Positions 4,331 through 7,772 of a DNA stretch of 7,772 nucleotides are shown in pieces (the stretch's first letter is position 1; each line of letters begins with the position of its first letter). The translations under genes and the position numbers were made by a program. Below the pieces are notes generated by a model. It was given only the letters and a program-made list of their open reading frames with translations, was not told the DNA's origin and made no database searches. The DNA is from a bacterium. GTDB lineage: Bacteria; UBA3054. The DNA lies in assembly GCA_017538635.1 (NCBI GenBank), contig JAFYIM010000060.1, forward strand, positions 1 to 7,772, read 5' to 3'.

Positions 4331-7249
4331 ATGGAAATCGCTTCACAGTACAACCCGAAAGACCACGAGAAGACAATTTACGCTTCCTGGGAAGAGAGCG
4401 GCAGTTTCTCTCCCAAGGAAGGAAAACCAGGAAAAGAACCCTATTGCATCATGATGCCGCCGCCGAATGTCACGGGCGCGCTGCACCTGGGCCACGCTAT
4501 AAACAACACCCTTCAGGACATCCAGATCAGATATCACAGAATGCTTGGCTGCAAGACGCTCTGGCAGCCCGGCACCGACCACGCCGGCATCGCGACGCAG
4601 GCTGTCGTGGAGAAGAACATCTTTGAGAAGGAAGGCAAAACGCGCCATGACCTCGGCAGGGAAGAGCTGGTAAAGAGGATCTGGCAGTGGAAGGAGCAGT
4701 ATGGCGGCCGCATTCTAAGGCAGCTGCGCGCCATGGGCTGTTCCTGCGACTGGGAGCATTTGCGCTTCACGCTTGATCCGGTGTGCGCCAAGGCGGTCAG
4801 GACTACTTTCCTTGGCATGTTCAAAGCCGGCCTTATTTACAGGGGCAAAAGACTGGTCAACTGGGATGTGAAGCTTCAGACCTCCGTTTCCGACGACGAG
4901 GTCGTCTATGAGACGGTGAAGAGCAACCTCTGGCATCTGAAGTATCAGGTCGAGGGGAGCGACGAGTATCTGGAAGTGGCGACCACCCGCCCGGAGACAT
5001 TCTTTGGCGACACCGCCGTGGCGGTGCATCCCGAAGACGAGCGTTACAAACATCTGATCGGCAAGAACGTTATTTTGCCCTTGGTCAAGCGCCCAATCCC
5101 CATTATTGGCGACGCACTATTGGTGGACAGGGAATTCGGCACGGGCTGCGTAAAGGTGACGCCCGCCCACGACCCCAACGACTACCTTTGCGGCAAAAGG
5201 AATAAGCTGCCGGAAATCAACATTCTCAATCCCGACGGAACCTTAAACGAAGTGGCCGGGCAGTTCGCCGGCATGGACAGACTGAAAGCGCGTCCTCTTA
5301 TCGTGAAAGCCCTGGAGGAGAGCGGCGACCTTCTGAAGACTGAGCCTTACACCACGCAGGTAGGCCATTCCGACCGCTCCAAAACGCCCATCGAGCCTTA
5401 TCTCTCCGACCAGTGGTTCGTCGTTATGGCCGACATGGCGGAAGCCGCCATGGAAGCGGTGAGAAGCGGCAAGATCAAATTCCATCCCGCGCGTTTCGCC
5501 AAGTCTTATCTTGACTGGCTAAGCGAAAAGCGCGACTGGCCCATCAGCCGCCAGCTTTGGTGGGGGCATCGCATCCCCATCTGGTACGTGAAAGGCGCTA
5601 CTGAGGAAGATATGAAAGCTGCCTTCGCCGGGAACGAAGAAGTCAGCTATCGTTACGATCAGGAGCACGATCAGTTTTTGCTCTGCTCCTCTATAGAGGA
5701 TTTCAAGCCGGAAACCAAACTTCCCAAGGCCGAGATCAAGCAGGAAGAGGACGTTTTAGACACCTGGTTCAGCTCGGCTCTCTGGCCGCACTCCACGCTA
5801 GGCTGGCCGGACAAAAACGAAAGGTTCGAGACCTTCTATCCCAACAGCGTCCTTATTACGAACCGCGACATCATCAGCCTCTGGGTGGCCAGAATGGTCA
5901 TGACGGCGCACTTCAACACTAACAACGTGCCCTTCAGGGACGTCATGATCCACGTGACCATTTTGGACGGCATGGGAAAACGCATGTCGAAGTCGAAAGG
6001 CAACGGCGTCGATCCCGAGGACATCATCGCGCAGTACGGAGCGGACGCCCTCAGGTTCTCCATGACGCAGATGTCGAGCGACACGCAGGACATGCGCGTG
6101 CCCGTCCAATACAGATGCCCGCATTGCGAGACGCTCTTCCCTCAGACGGAAAAGAACATGAAGGCCGAGACGCTCGAGTGCCCCTCCTGCAAGAAGACGA
6201 TGGCTACGCGCTGGGCCAACGAGGAAACGCAGAAGAAGGAAGGCCTGGCGCTTCTGACGAGCGCGAAGTTCGAAATCGGCCGCAACTTCGGCAACAAGAT
6301 CTGGAACGCCTCGCGTTTCGCCATGCAGAACCTTGACGCCTCCACGCCGCTCTACACTCTTAAAGAGCTGAAAGCCGCTTTGGAAAAAGGCGAAATTGCT
6401 CCTCTCAACGCCGACGAGGAATGGATCATAACGCGCCTGGAGGAGACCGTAAAGGAAGTGACGTCTGCCATAGAAGGATATCGCTACCATGAGTACGCCA
6501 ACAAGATGTACGACTTCATGTGGAACGAATTCTGCGACTGGTACCTTGAAGCCATCAAGCCTGTCTTGAGGCAGGAAGGCGCCAAAAAGGCGGGAAGCCA
6601 GGCGGTCTTGGCCACTGTCATAGAGACGGCCCTGAGATTGCTGCATCCCATGATGCCTTTTGAAACGGAAGCGATCTACGCGAATCTGCTCGCAATAACC
6701 GAACAGAAGCGCCCAATGCTCATTAACGCCGAGTGGCCGGAAGTTGCCGGCAATTGGTGCGACGAACTGCGCCTGGCTTACGTCATGCGCAAATACGAGC
6801 TCATCAGTTTGGGCCGCAGCATGCGCAGCGCCTTCAATATCGGCCCGGGCCAGAAAGCCTCTTTTGTGCTGCGTCCTGAGAACGCGGAGCTGGAGAGATT
6901 CCTGGAAGGCGAGCGCGAAACATTGACGCGCTTTTTGACGGCCGGCGAACTGACCATAAGCTGCGCATTCAAGCCGGAGGGCGCCATGCCCTGCCAGGTC
7001 GCGCCGGAAGTCGCCATCTACCTTAAGCTCGACGGTTCGGTCGATATCCCGGCCGAAAGGAAGAAAGTTGAGAAACAGATAGGCGAAGTCACAGGCTACG
7101 TCGCGTCTTTGGAAAAGAAACTCGGTAACGTTAGCTTCACTTCCCACGCGCCCGCCGAAGTCATAGAGAAAGAAAAGAACAAACTTGCTGAAGCTAAGGA
7201 AAAACTGACGAAGCTTCAGGATCTTTTTGCAATGTTAAAGGAGGCTTAA
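4331..7249 (+). CDS. valS: Valine--tRNA ligase (valyl-tRNA synthetase), class Ia
   Basis: This cytoplasmic enzyme charges tRNA-Val with valine using ATP. The 972-residue protein is complete. The first half of the Rossmann fold carries PPPNVTGALHLGH (HIGH box, 52-55) and WQPGTDHAGIATQ. The editing (CP1) domain spans roughly 200-345, with TTRPET (218-223) and AHDPND (279-284; D281 is the usual editing Asp). The catalytic core resumes with PISRQLWWGHRIP (404-416), DVLDTWFSSALWP (474-486) and RMSKSKGN (551-558), the first Lys of KMSKS being Arg. An insert at about 590-630 carries CPHC (596-599) and CPSC (617-620), a likely zinc ribbon not found in E. coli ValRS as I recall it. The anticodon-binding domain runs from about 690 to 840. 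The tail from about 905 is the ValRS C-terminal coiled coil, containing FTSHAPAEVIEKEKNKL. Length is typical for the family (about 880-970) even with the insert. The ROK kinase gene follows after 4 bases. Confidence 0.98.
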   Translation: MEIASQYNPKDHEKTIYASWEESGSFSPKEGKPGKEPYCIMMPPPNVTGALHLGHAINNTLQDIQIRYHRMLGCKTLWQPGTDHAGIATQAVVEKNIFEKEGKTRHDLGREELVKRIWQWKEQYGGRILRQLRAMGCSCDWEHLRFTLDPVCAKAVRTTFLGMFKAGLIYRGKRLVNWDVKLQTSVSDDEVVYETVKSNLWHLKYQVEGSDEYLEVATTRPETFFGDTAVAVHPEDERYKHLIGKNVILPLVKRPIPIIGDALLVDREFGTGCVKVTPAHDPNDYLCGKRNKLPEINILNPDGTLNEVAGQFAGMDRLKARPLIVKALEESGDLLKTEPYTTQVGHSDRSKTPIEPYLSDQWFVVMADMAEAAMEAVRSGKIKFHPARFAKSYLDWLSEKRDWPISRQLWWGHRIPIWYVKGATEEDMKAAFAGNEEVSYRYDQEHDQFLLCSSIEDFKPETKLPKAEIKQEEDVLDTWFSSALWPHSTLGWPDKNERFETFYPNSVLITNRDIISLWVARMVMTAHFNTNNVPFRDVMIHVTILDGMGKRMSKSKGNGVDPEDIIAQYGADALRFSMTQMSSDTQDMRVPVQYRCPHCETLFPQTEKNMKAETLECPSCKKTMATRWANEETQKKEGLALLTSAKFEIGRNFGNKIWNASRFAMQNLDASTPLYTLKELKAALEKGEIAPLNADEEWIITRLEETVKEVTSAIEGYRYHEYANKMYDFMWNEFCDWYLEAIKPVLRQEGAKKAGSQAVLATVIETALRLLHPMMPFETEAIYANLLAITEQKRPMLINAEWPEVAGNWCDELRLAYVMRKYELISLGRSMRSAFNIGPGQKASFVLRPENAELERFLEGERETLTRFLTAGELTISCAFKPEGAMPCQVAPEVAIYLKLDGSVDIPAERKKVEKQIGEVTGYVASLEKKLGNVSFTSHAPAEVIEKEKNKLAEAKEKLTKLQDLFAMLKEA
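6116..6190 (+). other. Four-cysteine zinc-ribbon-like insert in ValRS
   Basis: The segment encodes CPHC, 17 residues, then CPSC (residues 596-620). It lies directly after the RMSKS loop and the TQDMRVP segment, and before the RNFGNKIWNASRF helix that begins the anticodon-binding region. Paired CPxC knuckles of this kind usually bind one zinc ion. The reading frame is continuous, so this is part of the protein and not a frameshift artefact. Confidence 0.7.
7237..7244 (+). promoter_or_regulatory. Ribosome binding site of the ROK kinase gene, inside the end of valS
   Basis: AAAGGAGG lies within the last codons of valS, 9 bases before the ATG at 7254. An in-frame TAA at 7236-7238 rules out an earlier start for the kinase. 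The close spacing points to co-transcription and probably coupled translation with valS. Confidence 0.85.
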
Positions 7250-7253
7250 TATT

Positions 7254-7772
7254 ATGGAAAAAGAATACGTCATAGCTATAGACATCGGCGGAACGAACCT
7301 GAAAGCCGACCTGGTGGACAGGGAAGGCAACATCAGCGATTTCAGCTACACGCCCTCGCACGCCTCGGAAGGACGCGAGGCGTTGCTTACCTCCCTTAAG
7401 AAGATCATTTCCCTTCAGATGGAATGCGGCAAGAAGATCGTCGGCATCGCCGCGGGTTCTCCCGGCACCGTCAACAACGCGACAGGCGTCATCGATTACA
7501 TGCAGGCGCATATTCCCAATTGGACCGGGACCAGGCTCGGCGAATTCCTTTCCATTGAGGCTGGCGTCCCTTCCCAGATCGACAACGACGCGAACGTTAT
7601 TGCGCTCGGCGAATACTGGAAGGGCGGGGGACAGGGCGCCAAATGCCTTTTGGCCCTTGCGCTGGGAACCGGCCTGGGATCCGGTCTGGTAGTGGAAGGC
7701 AAAGTCATGCACGGCCCCTTCTTCAACGCGGTTGAAGTCGGGCACACCATTGTCTGCACCGACGGCACGAAC
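7254..7772 (+). CDS. ROK-family sugar kinase (glucokinase-like), 5' part only
   Basis: The first 173 residues are present and the gene runs off the right edge; a full ROK kinase is about 300-320 residues. The N-terminal phosphate-binding loop DIGGTN is at 10-15, followed by AAGSPGTV (66-73). NDAN (111-114) holds the expected catalytic base D112. LGTGLGSG (137-144) is the second phosphate-binding loop, and EVGH (161-164) gives the Glu and His that contact sugar and zinc in the family. These features indicate an active ATP-dependent hexose kinase. There is no N-terminal helix-turn-helix, so it is a kinase and not a ROK repressor of the NagC/XylR type. The cysteine zinc motif expected soon after GH lies outside the window. 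Glucose is the commonest substrate, but N-acetylglucosamine, N-acetylmannosamine, mannose, fructose or allose kinases look alike here. It forms an apparent operon with valS (4-base gap). Confidence 0.92.
   Translation, partial: MEKEYVIAIDIGGTNLKADLVDREGNISDFSYTPSHASEGREALLTSLKKIISLQMECGKKIVGIAAGSPGTVNNATGVIDYMQAHIPNWTGTRLGEFLSIEAGVPSQIDNDANVIALGEYWKGGGQGAKCLLALALGTGLGSGLVVEGKVMHGPFFNAVEVGHTIVCTDGTN

Noticed and set aside
5798..7147. A 449-codon open frame on the minus strand opposite valS
   Set aside because: It is antisense to well-conserved ValRS domains. Its protein shows no recognisable motif, and the composition fits a mirror of biased codon use in valS.
7254..7772. ROK-family transcriptional repressor
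   Set aside because: The protein begins only nine residues before the DIGGTN loop, so it has no room for the N-terminal DNA-binding domain of ROK repressors.

Overview
The window (about 7.8 kb) reads as an ordinary bacterial chromosomal segment with one unusual secreted protein. It holds two minus-strand genes in a row (a substrate-binding lipoprotein, then a large secreted protein with an endonuclease/exonuclease/phosphatase domain). These are divergent from two plus-strand genes: valS, and a ROK-family sugar kinase cut by the right edge. No RNA gene, CRISPR array, insertion sequence or attachment site was seen, and no stretch over 300 bases lacks a gene.

The organism cannot be fixed from sequence alone. 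The genes look moderately GC-rich and the short intergenic regions AT-rich. Ribosome binding sites are of the AGGAGG type. Both minus-strand proteins have export signals. The ValRS carries a four-cysteine insert after its RMSKS loop, and has a relatively long stretch before the DVLDTWFSS block. From memory these recall ValRS of the Planctomycetes/Lentisphaerae group, which is a tentative inference. The secreted protein instead carries modules common in gut Firmicutes surface proteins: a choline/glucan-binding-like repeat, BspA-type leucine-rich repeats and a CxxC linker. The overall picture is of a gut or host-associated anaerobe, possibly Lentisphaerae-like, with low confidence.

Layout: 1-30 is a strong intrinsic terminator hairpin with its visible T-tract on the plus strand. 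48-3494 (minus) is the 1148-residue secreted protein: a signal peptide, an N-terminal EEP domain with its catalytic residues intact, a short binding-repeat-like segment, and then two copies of a roughly 370-residue module (LRR, a Cys-containing beta-type region, a discoidin-like domain). 3515-4249 (minus) is the amino-acid-type binding lipoprotein, 20 bases upstream of the large gene and probably co-transcribed with it. 4250-4330 is a compact AT-rich divergent promoter region. 4331-7249 (plus) is valS. 7254-7772 (plus) is the start of a ROK kinase whose ribosome binding site lies inside the end of valS.

The minus-strand pair probably works at the cell surface (solute capture plus a secreted phosphoesterase or nuclease), though no permease or ATPase is in view. 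The plus-strand pair joins a translation housekeeping gene to a sugar kinase, with no obvious functional link beyond co-expression. No clearly new biological system is visible. The most unusual items are the duplicated-module EEP protein and the ValRS insert.
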